Assembly (NCBI RefSeq): GCF_012726235.1 | Contig: NZ_JAASAH010000009.1 | Coordinates: 124,001 to 188,000 of the forward strand | Direction of reading: 5' to 3' | DNA: 64,000 nt | Origin: Streptomyces sp. HNM0574 | GTDB lineage: Bacteria > Actinomycetota > Actinomycetes > Streptomycetales > Streptomycetaceae | Part shown: one piece after another, positions 23,407 to 31,917 of the stretch | Layout: each line of letters begins with the position of its first letter | How positions within the stretch are numbered: the stretch's first letter is position 1 | Position numbers and translations under genes: made by a program | Notes under the pieces: generated by a model | Database searches by the model: none | Told to the model about the DNA's origin: nothing | What the model saw: the letters and a program-made list of their open reading frames with translations, nothing else

Positions 23407-24948
23407 TCATGACGGCTGTGCCCGGTCGCCCGCCTCCAGGTCCAGCCGGAACGCCTCGTTGCCCAGGCCGATCCGGGCGTGCGTCGCGGGCCGCACCCGG
23501 CGCAGCACCAGCCCGGCGACGACGCCCGCCACCGCCGCCGCCACGACGACGCCCGGCAGGATCCAGCGGAGCGCCGAGTCGGGACGGGCGCCGAGCAGCA
23601 CGTCGAAGTCCTTGACGGCGTAGCAGAAGATGACGGTCAGTCCGAGCACCGCGAGCCCGGCGCAAGTCAGCCGCCCGGCCTGGGCGCGGCCCGAGCCGCG
23701 GCGGACGAAGAAGGCGATGACCGCGACCGAGGTGACGGCCATCAGCGCGATCACCCCGAGCGCGCCGATGTTGCCCATCCAGGTGAACAGCCGCAGCACC
23801 GGTGCCGTCGGGTCACCCGCGGGACGGCCGTCGGTGAACGCGAAGGCGGCCACGACGAGTACGGCCGTCCCGGTCTGGAGCAGCGAGCCGAGCGCGGGCG
23901 CGCCGGTGCCCGCCGAGGCGCGGCCGACGGCGCGGGGCAGCAGCCCCTCGCGGCCCATCGCGAAGGAGTAGCGGGCGACGACGTTGTGCAGCGCGAGCAC
24001 GCAGGCGAAGATCCCGGTGACGAAGAAGACGTGCAGCAGGTCCGTGACGACGGTGCCGAGCCGGGGCTCGGCCAGCGAGAAGATCAGGCCCGCGCTCTGC
24101 TCCCTGGCGGCCGCGACCACGTTCCCCGGACCGGCCGCGACCCCGATCAGCCAGGACGTGACGGCGAAGAACACCGCGACGATGCCCACGGCCAGGAACA
24201 TCACCCGGCGCACCACCGTCTGCGGCCGGTCCGTCTCCTCCGCGTACACCGGGGCCTGTTCGAAGCCGAGGAACGCGGCGACGGTGAAGCACAGCGCCGT
24301 GCCCAGTCCGGCGCCCGAGACGGTGGCCGGGTCGAAGGCGGTGAGCGACAGCCCCTCGGGTCCTGGCGAGGCGGCGAAGGCGACGTCCAGGACGAGGACG
24401 AGCAGCACCTCGGCCGCCAACAGGGCGCCCACGACGCGGGCGTTGAGGTCGATCTTGCGGACGCCGAGCACCGCCGTCACCGCGACGGCCACCAGCGCGG
24501 GCACCCACCAGGCGACGGTCACCCCCAGGTACCGCTGGAGCAGCCCCGCCACCTCGAAGCCGAGGATGCCGTACGTGCCGACCTGGAGCGCGTTGTACGA
24601 GACCAGCGCCACCCAGGCCGCGCCCGCCCCCGCCGTCCCGCCGAGCCCGCGCGCGACGTAGGCGTAGAAGGCACCTGCGTTGTGGACATGACGGCTCATC
24701 TCCGCGTAGCCGATGCCGAAGAGCGTCATGACGGTCCCGAGGATGACGTACAGGAACGGGGCGCCGACGATGCCCATCACGGCGTACGTGGTGGGCATGA
24801 CGCCCGCGACGACCATCAGCGGCGCGGTGGCGGCGAGCACGGACAGCAGCAGCCCGGCCGTGCCGATCCGGCCCGCGCGCAGGGCGCGTTCCTCCCCCTT
24901 GAACGTGCTGATCCGGTCCTCGGCGCTCTCGCTGCTGCCCGTGCGCAT
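23407..24948 (-). CDS. APC family amino acid permease
   Basis: A 513-residue membrane protein with about twelve to fourteen helices, of the amino acid-polyamine-organocation family. The first helices contain LLLSVLAATAPLMVVAGVMP, and the sixth region has FLGFEQAPVYAEE, where APC transporters often carry a conserved Glu. It would import an amino acid or amine by cation symport or exchange. The ATG at 24948 has AGAGGAAG upstream. It overlaps or nearly overlaps the DinB gene downstream. No metabolic gene nearby points to the substrate. Confidence 0.85.
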   Translation of the reverse strand: MRTGSSESAEDRISTFKGEERALRAGRIGTAGLLLSVLAATAPLMVVAGVMPTTYAVMGIVGAPFLYVILGTVMTLFGIGYAEMSRHVHNAGAFYAYVARGLGGTAGAGAAWVALVSYNALQVGTYGILGFEVAGLLQRYLGVTVAWWVPALVAVAVTAVLGVRKIDLNARVVGALLAAEVLLVLVLDVAFAASPGPEGLSLTAFDPATVSGAGLGTALCFTVAAFLGFEQAPVYAEETDRPQTVVRRVMFLAVGIVAVFFAVTSWLIGVAAGPGNVVAAAREQSAGLIFSLAEPRLGTVVTDLLHVFFVTGIFACVLALHNVVARYSFAMGREGLLPRAVGRASAGTGAPALGSLLQTGTAVLVVAAFAFTDGRPAGDPTAPVLRLFTWMGNIGALGVIALMAVTSVAVIAFFVRRGSGRAQAGRLTCAGLAVLGLTVIFCYAVKDFDVLLGARPDSALRWILPGVVVAAAVAGVVAGLVLRRVRPATHARIGLGNEAFRLDLEAGDRAQPS

Positions 24949-25074
24949 GGCGCGCTTCCTCTCGTCTGACGTGTTCCGTACGGGCCCGGCGGGCCCCAAC
25001 GGGTGCGGACGGTGCGGTCCTTCGCGGTGCTCGTGGTGCGGGGCGGTGCTGGTGGTGCGGGGCCCGGTGGCGGG

Positions 25075-26001
25075 TCAGGTGCCCAGGACGAGGCGGCGGG
25101 CCGCGCGGAAGGTGCGTTCCGGATCGTGCCCCGAGTAGGACCAGGGGCCGGGGGTCACGTGCGTCCCGATGCGCTGGAAGAGCGCCGCCGCCTCGGCCGT
25201 CCGGCCCTCGTGCAGCTTGGCGTGCGCGAGGAAGTTGAGGTCGACGAGGCGTCGCGGGTGGCCGTCCTCCGCGCCCCATTCGAGCCACCAGTCGAAGGCG
25301 CCGCGCACGATGTGCTCCGCGCGGCGCCCCCGCCAGTGGCAGGCCGTGGCCGGGTCGGGGTGGGCCTGCCCGGCGGCGACCAGCACCCGGAAGCGCTCCG
25401 CGTGCGCGACGACGGGCAGCTGGGTGAGCGGCGAGTCGGCCGGCACCCGGTCGGCGACGCCCTCGGCGAACTCGTAGACCCGCGCGCCCTGTTCGGCCTC
25501 GGCCGCGGTCATCAGGTGGTGCGCGTGGTGGTGGTCGGGGTGGCGGGCGCGTACCTCCGCGAAGGCGTGGGCGCACGCGGGGAGGTCGCCGGTGCGCCGG
25601 GCGAGGAGCAGCCGCGCGACCCAGGGCGTCGGATCGTCCGGCACCTGCCGCGCCGCCTCGGCGAGCAGGCCGTGCGCCTCCTCGGACGGGTGCAGCCGCC
25701 GCGCGGCCCGCCAGGCGGCGGCGCAGGCGTGCAGGACGCGCGCGTCGCCGCTGTCCGGCTCGGTGAGGCGCCAGTCGCGGGCCCACGCCTCGGCGGCCGA
25801 GAGCCCGGCGAGCGTGAGCAGGCGGTGCCCGCGGCGGTCCCAGTCGTCGCCGGTGTCCAGCAGGAGCGAGCGGACCTCGCGCCAGCGGCCCTGCGCGAGC
25901 GCGGTGCGCGCCGTGGTCAGCGGCGCGTCGTCGAGGGCCGGGTCGCACCGGGGGCGCTCCCCGCGCCGCCGGAAGGTGAGGGGAGGAGGTGGAGGAGTCA
26001 T
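25075..26001 (-). CDS. hypothetical protein with TPR-like helical repeats
   Basis: A 308-residue soluble protein that I do not recognise by name. It is rich in Ala, Arg, Leu, Trp and His and reads as a string of amphipathic helices with TPR-like spacing (segments starting near residues 30, 60, 90, 120, 150 and 270; for example GRWREVRSLLLDTGDDWDRRG and EGRTAEAAALFQRIG-like pieces). A histidine cluster (HPDHHHAHH) lies near residue 155. No signal peptide or membrane segment. No ribosome site is visible before the ATG. It is divergent from the NUDIX gene. A binding or scaffold role is possible but not shown. Confidence 0.6.
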   Translation of the reverse strand: MTPPPPPLTFRRRGERPRCDPALDDAPLTTARTALAQGRWREVRSLLLDTGDDWDRRGHRLLTLAGLSAAEAWARDWRLTEPDSGDARVLHACAAAWRAARRLHPSEEAHGLLAEAARQVPDDPTPWVARLLLARRTGDLPACAHAFAEVRARHPDHHHAHHLMTAAEAEQGARVYEFAEGVADRVPADSPLTQLPVVAHAERFRVLVAAGQAHPDPATACHWRGRRAEHIVRGAFDWWLEWGAEDGHPRRLVDLNFLAHAKLHEGRTAEAAALFQRIGTHVTPGPWSYSGHDPERTFRAARRLVLGT

Positions 26002-26054
26002 GGTCAGCCGTCACCCAACCCGGAGTGACCCGAGCACGTCAAGACGACTTTGTG

Positions 26055-26107
26055 AACTCCCGTCATCCCAGGTGGAGTTGACGTGAATTCAGTCCGGAAC
26101 GGACGAT
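26055..26107. promoter_or_regulatory. divergent promoter region with inverted repeat
   Basis: AACTCC (26055-26060) and GGAGTT (26074-26079) form an inverted repeat. TTGACG (26078-26083) with GACGAT 18 bases on is a plausible promoter for the NUDIX gene; another TTGACG on the minus strand near 26040 may serve the TPR-like gene. Confidence 0.4.
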
Positions 26108-26158
26108 CCGGAGCCCCTTCCGGGCGGTCCGCGCGGGCGGGATGCTGAGATGGCCCGC

Positions 26159-26686
26159 ATGACGGAACAGAAGCGCTCGGCCGACGAACTGCTGGACATC
26201 GTGGACACCGAGGACCGGGTCACCGGACAGGCGCCGCGCGGCGAGGCGATGGCCCGCAGGCTCCGGCACCGCTGCACCTCGATCCAGGTCCGCGACCCCG
26301 AGGGCCGCATCTTCGTGCACCGGCGCACCCCGGAGAAGCTGGTGTTCCCCTCGATGTACGACGTGGTGGTGGGCGGCGTCGTCGGCGCGGGCGAGAGCTA
26401 CGACGCGGGCGCGCTGCGCGAGGCCGAGGAGGAGCTGGGCGTCAGCGGGCTGCCGATGCCGGAGGAACGCTTCACGTTCCTCTTCGACACCCCCGAGTAC
26501 AGCTGGTTCGTCCGCGTCTACGAGGTCGTCTGCGCCCTGCCGGTCCGGCCGCAGCCGGAGGAGGTCGCCTGGTGGGACTTCCTCCCCGAGCCCGAACTCG
26601 AACGCCGCCTCCCGCACTGGCCCGTCGTCCCCGACGGCCTCGAATCCCACCACCGCCTCCGCGCCTGGCACGGGGCGCGCCCATAG
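26159..26686 (+). CDS. NUDIX hydrolase
   Basis: A 175-residue NUDIX protein. The Nudix box spans residues 72-94 with GAGES and REAEEELG, so the metal-binding glutamates are intact. The N terminus (ELLDIVDTEDRVTG) is like that of the isopentenyl-diphosphate isomerase-like NUDIX group. It would hydrolyse a nucleoside diphosphate derivative; substrate unknown. An in-frame ATG three codons earlier (26150) is an equal alternative. Its TAG stop is the first part of a 23-base repeat found again 146 bases on. Confidence 0.8.
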   Translation: MTEQKRSADELLDIVDTEDRVTGQAPRGEAMARRLRHRCTSIQVRDPEGRIFVHRRTPEKLVFPSMYDVVVGGVVGAGESYDAGALREAEEELGVSGLPMPEERFTFLFDTPEYSWFVRVYEVVCALPVRPQPEEVAWWDFLPEPELERRLPHWPVVPDGLESHHRLRAWHGARP

Positions 26687-26707
26687 GGGCGCGGGGAACT
26701 GCGCGAA
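26685..26707 (+). repeat. 23-bp repeat, copy 1
   Basis: Starts AGGGGCGCGGGG and ends ACTGCGCGAA. It begins inside the NUDIX stop codon. An identical copy lies at 26831-26853. Sequences like this recur after stop codons in many Streptomyces genomes, from memory; their role is unknown. Confidence 0.75.
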
Positions 26708-26785
26708 GGACCACGGCGTACGGGTGGTCCGGTGACGGCATGGAGCACCCCGCGCAGGGGCGGGCCCGAGCTGCGCTTGCCAGCC

Positions 26786-26802
26786 CTGCGCCTACGGCGC
26801 AG
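26786..26802. other. perfect hairpin between the two repeats
   Basis: CTGCGCC and GGCGCAG pair perfectly around TAC. It lies in the spacer between the two 23-bp repeats and may serve as a terminator for the NUDIX gene. The rest of the 26687-26973 gap shows no gene. Confidence 0.45.
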
Positions 26803-26830
26803 ACCTCCCAAGCGGGGCGGGCCCGCGATC

Positions 26831-26853
26831 AGGGGCGCGGGGAACTGCGCGAA
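26831..26853 (+). repeat. 23-bp repeat, copy 2
   Basis: Identical over 23 bases to the copy at 26685, same orientation, here within non-coding sequence. Confidence 0.75.
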
Positions 26854-26973
26854 AACCCGGGCCACGACGCGCCCGCACCCGGCGACGCACCACCCGGGGC
26901 AGCACCGCACCCCGCGAAGGCGAACCGCACCCCGAGCCGTGGCAACCCCGCGACCACCGCTTACGCTCGGAGG

Positions 26974-27372
26974 ATGATCCACCGGTTCCTGGCGACCCTC
27001 CGGCTGTGGTTCGCCCCCCACCGCATCCGCGCTGAGGGCACCACCCCCGACTACCGCTTCTCGCTCGCCAACGAGCGCACCTTCCTCGCCTGGATCCGCA
27101 CCGCCCTCGCCCTCGTCGCGGGCGGCATCGCCGTGGACCAGTTCCTCACCGGCCTCCGCTGGGGCGTCCGCACCACCATCGCCGTCGCCGTCCTCGCGGG
27201 CGCCGCGCTGTGCGCGTTCCGGGCCGTGAACCACTGGATACGCTGCGAGCGCGCCATGCGCCGCGGCGAGGACCTGCCCGCCTCCCGCTTCCCCGTCCTG
27301 CTGGCCACCGCGACGGGCCTGGCCTCGATCGTCGTGATCGCCGCCGTCGCCATGGGCTGGGCGGGCAGGTGA
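26974..27372 (+). CDS. DUF202 (YidH-like) small membrane protein
   Basis: A 132-residue membrane protein with the DUF202 core SLANERTFLAWIRTALAL and three predicted helices. Function of the family is unknown. GGAGG touches the ATG directly, too close for a normal ribosome site; a -10-like TACGCT (26962-26967) is six bases before the ATG, so a leaderless mRNA beginning at the ATG is likely. Its stop overlaps the next DUF202 gene (GTGA), and two DUF202 genes in a row is a common arrangement. Gluconokinase follows. Confidence 0.78.
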   Translation: MIHRFLATLRLWFAPHRIRAEGTTPDYRFSLANERTFLAWIRTALALVAGGIAVDQFLTGLRWGVRTTIAVAVLAGAALCAFRAVNHWIRCERAMRRGEDLPASRFPVLLATATGLASIVVIAAVAMGWAGR

Positions 27373-27716
27373 CGGGCAGCTCCCCCGTCCGGCCGCCCGG
27401 CGCCGGCGGAGCGCCGGAGCGCGACCCGGGGGCCCAGCCGGAACGCACCCGGCTGGCCTGGCGCCGTACGACCCTCACCTTCGTGGTCTCCATCGGGCTG
27501 GCCATCCGTACGGTCGTCACCGAGGGCGGCGGGACCTTCCACGTGCTGACGCTGGCCGTCGGCGTCCTGGCCTGGCTCGGCTTCCTCGCCGTGGGCCACC
27601 GGCGCATCTCCCGGATGGACGCGGCCGAACCCCCGCCGATGAGCCCGGCGCTCGCCCGGCTCGCCGCGCTGTGCACCCTGACGATGATGGTCGTGGGAGG
27701 AGTGTTGCTGTGGTGA
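27369..27716 (+). CDS. second DUF202 small membrane protein
   Basis: A 115-residue protein with RTRLAWRRTTL, a DUF202 signature, followed by helices near residues 35-52, 55-72 and 90-112. It starts at a GTG that overlaps the previous stop (GTGA). Together with the first DUF202 protein it may form a membrane pair. The gluconokinase start lies within its last codons, so the three genes form a tight operon. Confidence 0.75.
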   Translation: MTGSSPVRPPGAGGAPERDPGAQPERTRLAWRRTTLTFVVSIGLAIRTVVTEGGGTFHVLTLAVGVLAWLGFLAVGHRRISRMDAAEPPPMSPALARLAALCTLTMMVVGGVLLW

Positions 27717-28237
27717 CGGATCAACGGGCCGAGCGGCCCGGACGGCTGGTGGTGGTCGCCGGGGTGTCGGGCTCGGGCAAGAGCACCGTGGGCGAGCGGC
27801 TGGCGGGACGCCTGGAGGTGCCGTACGCCGACGCGGACGCGTTCCATCCGCCGGAGAACATCGCCAAGATGTCGGCCGGTACACCGCTGACCGACGAGGA
27901 CCGCCGCCCCTGGCTCGACGCCATCGCCGACTGGCTGGGCCGGCACGCGGAGCGCGGCGGCGTCGTCACCAGTTCGGCCCTGAAGCGGCGCTACCGGGAC
28001 CGGCTCGCGGCCGGCGCCCCGGGCCGGGTGTTCTTCCTGCTCCTCGACGGCTCGGAGGAGCTGATCGCCCGGCGGCTGGAGCGCCGCGAGGGCCACTTCA
28101 TGCCGCGCTCCCTGCTCCGCTCCCAGTTCGAGACCCTGGAGCCGCTGCAACCGGACGAGCACGGCACGTCCGTCCCCGTCGACGGCACCCCGGACGAGGT
28201 CACCACCCGCGCCCTCGCCGCCCTCGGCGCGGGCTGA
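27710..28237 (+). CDS. gntK: gluconokinase
   Basis: A 175-residue GntK-type kinase that makes 6-phosphogluconate from gluconate and ATP and so feeds the pentose phosphate pathway. The P-loop is GVSGSGKST (residues 18-26); DADAFHPPENIAKMSAGTPL and the later GHFMPRSLLRSQFETLE are hallmarks of the family. I chose GTG 27710, which has GGGAGGAG seven bases before; GTG 27713 is possible. It overlaps the second DUF202 gene. No gluconate permease gene is in the window. Confidence 0.9.
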   Translation: MVTDQRAERPGRLVVVAGVSGSGKSTVGERLAGRLEVPYADADAFHPPENIAKMSAGTPLTDEDRRPWLDAIADWLGRHAERGGVVTSSALKRRYRDRLAAGAPGRVFFLLLDGSEELIARRLERREGHFMPRSLLRSQFETLEPLQPDEHGTSVPVDGTPDEVTTRALAALGAG

Positions 28238-28362
28238 ACCTCCGTCACCCCCGTTTGACGCGGCCGCGAGCAGGAGCCACCCGCCCCAACCTCCCGCCCC
28301 CGCACCCCCGTTGACGCCCCGCTGACTGGCAGCAGGGCCGGGAGCGGTGACAAGGTCGTCCC

Positions 28363-29316
28363 ATGAGTGAACATCTGTGTCATCCGATGCCGCCGTCCGC
28401 CGGAGCAGGCGCCGGGGAGCCGTACGTGCAGGAGCTGGCGCCCGGGGTGCACGCGTATGTGCAGCCCGACGGGGGCTGGTGCCTGAACAACGCGGGGTGG
28501 GTGACCGACGGGGAGAACACGCTGCTGGTCGACACCGCCGCCACCCTCCGGCGGGCGCACCGGCTGCGCGAGGCGGTGCGCGCGAGCGGGGCCCCGCTGC
28601 CGTCGGCGCTGGTCAACACGCATCACCACGGCGACCACACCTACGGCAACAGCGTCTTCGCACCGGAGGCCACCGTCATCGGGCACACCGCCTGCCGCCG
28701 GGAGACCCTGCGCGCGGGCCACCAACTGCACCAGATCTGGCCCGAGGTGGACTTCGGCGACGTCGTCGTCACCGCGCCCACCGTCACCTACCCGGACGAA
28801 CTGACGGTGCACGTCGGCGAGTTGGAGGTACGGCTCATCCACCCGGGCGTCGCGCACACGCCCGGCGACACCGTGGTCTGGCTGCCGGAGCGGCGGGTCG
28901 CCTTCGCCGGGGACCTGATCTTCCACCAGGGCACCCCGTTCCTGCTGATGGGCTCCCTCGCCGGCTCCCTGCGGGCGCTGGAGCGGCTGCGCGCCCTGGA
29001 CGCGCGGACGGTCGTGCCCGGGCACGGCCCGGTGACCGGCCCCGAGGTGTACGACACGACGGAGCGCTACCTGCGCTTCGTCGACGAGCTGGCCCGCGAC
29101 GCGCACCCGCGCGGCCTGACCCCGCTGGAGGCGGCGCGCGGCGCCGAGCTCGGCGAGTTCGCCGAACTGGCCGAGAGCGAGCGCCTGGTGGCCAACCTGC
29201 ACCGCGCGTACGCCGAGCTGGACGGCCGTCCGCCCGGCGCCGAGCTGGACATCACGGCCGCCTGGCGCGACATGGAGCTCCTGCGCGACGGCCGCCCGCT
29301 GGCCTGCCACGCGTGA
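28363..29316 (+). CDS. MBL-fold metallo-hydrolase
   Basis: A 317-residue metallo-beta-lactamase fold enzyme. The metal motif HxHxDH is HHHGDH with His87, His89, Asp91 and His92; later ligands are in AHTPGD, AGDLIF and PGHGP. It is probably a hydrolase acting on a thioester, ester or lactone. It precedes the kinase/acyl-CoA dehydrogenase operon on the same strand with a 215-base gap that holds a separate operator, so co-regulation is possible but not shown. Substrate unknown. Confidence 0.82.
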   Translation: MSEHLCHPMPPSAGAGAGEPYVQELAPGVHAYVQPDGGWCLNNAGWVTDGENTLLVDTAATLRRAHRLREAVRASGAPLPSALVNTHHHGDHTYGNSVFAPEATVIGHTACRRETLRAGHQLHQIWPEVDFGDVVVTAPTVTYPDELTVHVGELEVRLIHPGVAHTPGDTVVWLPERRVAFAGDLIFHQGTPFLLMGSLAGSLRALERLRALDARTVVPGHGPVTGPEVYDTTERYLRFVDELARDAHPRGLTPLEAARGAELGEFAELAESERLVANLHRAYAELDGRPPGAELDITAAWRDMELLRDGRPLACHA

Positions 29317-29422
29317 CGCCGGGTGAGGGGCGGCGGGCGGCGGAACCCCGGCCGCCCCCGTCCCCACGTGGCCAACTCCACACTCCCCGGGCGCCGATGC
29401 GCGCCGCACACCCCTAGACGGC

Positions 29423-29442
29423 CATACCGACCAGTCGGCATG
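29423..29442. promoter_or_regulatory. 20-bp palindrome, candidate TetR operator, site 1
   Basis: CATACCGAC-CA-GTCGGCATG, 9-base arms with one mismatch, about 90 bases before the APH-type kinase gene. The right half recurs at 37397-37405 in front of the SDR gene. Confidence 0.7.
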
Positions 29443-29531
29443 ATCGAGGCCGACCGGTACCCGACCGCCGGCAGCCGTCCGGCACCGCCGCCTGTCGATC
29501 TGTCCGCCGACCCACCGGAGGAGCGCGCACG

Positions 29532-30554
29532 ATGAGTGAGGAGAACCCGCCCGGGCTCGACCTGGAGCGGCTCGCCGCCCACCTGGCCAGGGAGTGCCCC
29601 GGCCTGGTCAACGGGCCGTTGCGGGGCGAGGTGATCCAGGGCGGCCGGTCGAACCTGACCTACCGCGTGACCGACGGCACCGGCCGCTGGGTCGTGCGCC
29701 GGCCGCCGCTGGGCCACGTCCTGGCCACCGCGCACGACATGTCCCGCGAGTTCCGGGTGATCAGCGCGCTGCGCGACACGCCCGTACCGGTCCCGGAGAC
29801 GGTGCTGCTGTGCCGGGACGAGGAGGTGACCGGCTCCCCGTTCTACGTGATGGAGCACGTCGAGGGGACGCCGTACCGCACGTCCGAGCAGCTGGCCGAG
29901 CTCGGCCCGGAGCGCACCGGGGCGCTGGTGCGGGCGCTGCCCGAGACGCTCGTCGCGCTGCACTCGGTGGACCCGGCCGAGGTCGGACTCGCCGACTTCG
30001 GCCGCCCCGAGGGCTTCCTGGAGCGCCAGCTGCGGCGCTGGGGCAAGCAGTTGGAGGCCTCCCGCAGCCGTGAGCTGGCGGGCATCGACGAGCTGCACCG
30101 GGCGCTCGGCGCCGCCCTGCCCCCGTCGCCCGCGCCCGCCGTCGTGCACGGCGACTTCCGGCTGGACAACGTCCTCGCGGCCGCCGACGACACCGTCGCC
30201 GCCGTGCTCGACTGGGAGATGTCCACGCTCGGCGACCCGCTCACCGACCTCGGCCTGCTCGTGATGTACAGCGAGCCGCTGGACATCCCGGGCGCGCCGA
30301 TCAGCACCACAGCGGGCGCCGCGGGCCACCCCTCCCCCGGCGAGCTGATCGAGGCGTACGCGACGGCGTCCGGGCGGGACGTCAGCCACGTCCACTGGTA
30401 CACCGCGTTCGCCTGGTTCAAGCTCGCGGTGATCCTGGAGGGCATCCACTACCGCTACACGCTCGGCCAGACCGTCGGCCCCGGGTTCGACCGGATCGGC
30501 ACCCTCGTCCCCGTCTTCATCGACAACGGGCTCACCACACTGCGGAAGGGCTGA
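29532..30554 (+). CDS. APH-type phosphotransferase (ACAD10/11 or LvaA-like kinase)
   Basis: A 340-residue kinase of the aminoglycoside phosphotransferase fold. The catalytic loop is HGDFRLDN (His206 to Asn213, with Asp208) and the metal-binding DWE motif starts at Asp227. The first part has GGRSNLTYRV, a nucleotide-binding strand-loop. Proteins with this sequence pattern next to an acyl-CoA dehydrogenase correspond to the kinase domain of ACAD10/ACAD11 and to LvaA of levulinate breakdown, where the 4-hydroxyl of a hydroxyacyl-CoA is phosphorylated. The dehydrogenase gene follows after seven bases, so they form one operon. Function is inferred from family and neighbour; resistance to aminoglycosides is not suggested. 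Confidence 0.8.
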   Translation: MSEENPPGLDLERLAAHLARECPGLVNGPLRGEVIQGGRSNLTYRVTDGTGRWVVRRPPLGHVLATAHDMSREFRVISALRDTPVPVPETVLLCRDEEVTGSPFYVMEHVEGTPYRTSEQLAELGPERTGALVRALPETLVALHSVDPAEVGLADFGRPEGFLERQLRRWGKQLEASRSRELAGIDELHRALGAALPPSPAPAVVHGDFRLDNVLAAADDTVAAVLDWEMSTLGDPLTDLGLLVMYSEPLDIPGAPISTTAGAAGHPSPGELIEAYATASGRDVSHVHWYTAFAWFKLAVILEGIHYRYTLGQTVGPGFDRIGTLVPVFIDNGLTTLRKG

Positions 30555-30561
30555 GGCGCAC

Positions 30562-31776
30562 ATGGACTTCGCATTCGACGCACGGACGGAAGAACTCCGC
30601 CACCAGCTGCTGACGTTCATGGACCAGCACGTCTATCCGGCGGAGGAGGTCGCGGCCGAGCAGCGCGAGGCGCAGGACGACCCCTGGCAGACCGTGCCGG
30701 TGGTCGAGGAGCTCAAGGCCGAGGCCCGCCGGAAGGGCCTGTGGAACCTCTTCCTCCCGGACCGGACGTACGGCGCGGGGCTGACGAACCTCCAGTACGC
30801 GCCGCTCGCCGAAATCCTCGGCCGCAGCCCGCAGTTGGCCCCCACCGCGCTGAACTGCGCGGCTCCCGACACCGGGAACATGGAGCTGCTGACCGAGTTC
30901 GGCAACCCCGAGCAGCGCAGGCGCTGGCTGGAGCCGCTGCTCAACGGCGAGATCCGCTCGGCGTTCGCGATGACCGAACCCGAGGTCGCCTCCTCGGACG
31001 CCACGAACATCGAGACCCGCATCCGCCGTGAGGGCGACGAGTACGTCATCTCGGGCCGCAAGTGGTACATCTCCGGTGCCATGAACCCGGACTGCCGGAT
31101 CTTCATCGTGATGGGCAAGACCGACCCGGACGGCGAGGACATCCGCCGCCAGCAGTCGATGGTCCTCGTCCCGCGCGACACCCCGGGCCTGGAGGTCCGC
31201 CGCGCCATGCGGGTGTACGGCTACGAGGACCACTACCACGGCGGTCACGCGGAGGTCCGCTTCCACGACGTACGGGTGCCCGTCGGCAATCTGGTCGGCG
31301 AGGAGGGCGGCGGCTTCGCGATCGCGCAGGCCCGGCTCGGGCCCGGGCGCATCCACCACTGCATGCGGCTGATCGGCATGGCGGAGCGCGCCGTCGAGCT
31401 GATGTGCCGGCGCGCGCACGCGCGTACCGCGTTCGGCAAGCCGCTGGCCGCGCAGGGCGTGGTCCAGGAGTGGATCGCGGACGCGCGGGTCGAGATCGAG
31501 CAGCTGCGGCTGCTGGTGCTCAAGACGGCCTGGCTGATGGACACCGTGGGCAACCGCGGGGCGCACACCGAGATCCAGTCCATCAAGATCGCCACCCCGC
31601 GCGCGGTGGTCGGCATCCTCGACCGCGCGGTGCAGCTGCACGGCGCCGGGGGCGTCAGCCAGGACTACCCGCTGGCCGAGCTCTGGGCCGCGGCCCGCAC
31701 CCTCCAGCTGGCCGACGGCCCGGACGAGGTGCACCAACGCTCGCTGGCCCGCCGCGAGTTGAAGAAGTACGCCTGA
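30562..31776 (+). CDS. acyl-CoA dehydrogenase (ACAD10/11-like)
   Basis: A 404-residue FAD-dependent acyl-CoA dehydrogenase. AFAMTEPEVASSDATNIET and KWYISGAMNPDC are the flavin-binding segments, followed by RIHHCMRLIGMAERA and the C-terminal QLHGAGGVSQDYPLA. The ASSDATNI form is typical for the ACAD10/11 branch rather than for fatty-acid ACADs. It is seven bases after the APH-type kinase. In the known systems the pair turns a 4-hydroxyacyl-CoA, by way of a phosphorylated intermediate, into an enoyl-CoA suited to beta-oxidation. Here both functions are on separate genes. Confidence 0.87.
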   Translation: MDFAFDARTEELRHQLLTFMDQHVYPAEEVAAEQREAQDDPWQTVPVVEELKAEARRKGLWNLFLPDRTYGAGLTNLQYAPLAEILGRSPQLAPTALNCAAPDTGNMELLTEFGNPEQRRRWLEPLLNGEIRSAFAMTEPEVASSDATNIETRIRREGDEYVISGRKWYISGAMNPDCRIFIVMGKTDPDGEDIRRQQSMVLVPRDTPGLEVRRAMRVYGYEDHYHGGHAEVRFHDVRVPVGNLVGEEGGGFAIAQARLGPGRIHHCMRLIGMAERAVELMCRRAHARTAFGKPLAAQGVVQEWIADARVEIEQLRLLVLKTAWLMDTVGNRGAHTEIQSIKIATPRAVVGILDRAVQLHGAGGVSQDYPLAELWAAARTLQLADGPDEVHQRSLARRELKKYA

Positions 31777-31917
31777 CGGCAGAGCCGTCCCGAGGGGGCG
31801 CTCCGGGACTCCCGGGCGCCCCCTCCGCGCTCTCCACCCGCTCCCCCGGCGATGAGTTCCGCCGCGCCGCCCGGTCTCCCTTCACAGACCGGCAACCACC
31901 CGCTGGAGGAGAGCACC

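Noticed and set aside
29532..30554. Aminoglycoside resistance gene
   Set aside because: The APH fold is present, but the operon with an acyl-CoA dehydrogenase and the sequence pattern fit a hydroxyacyl-CoA kinase.
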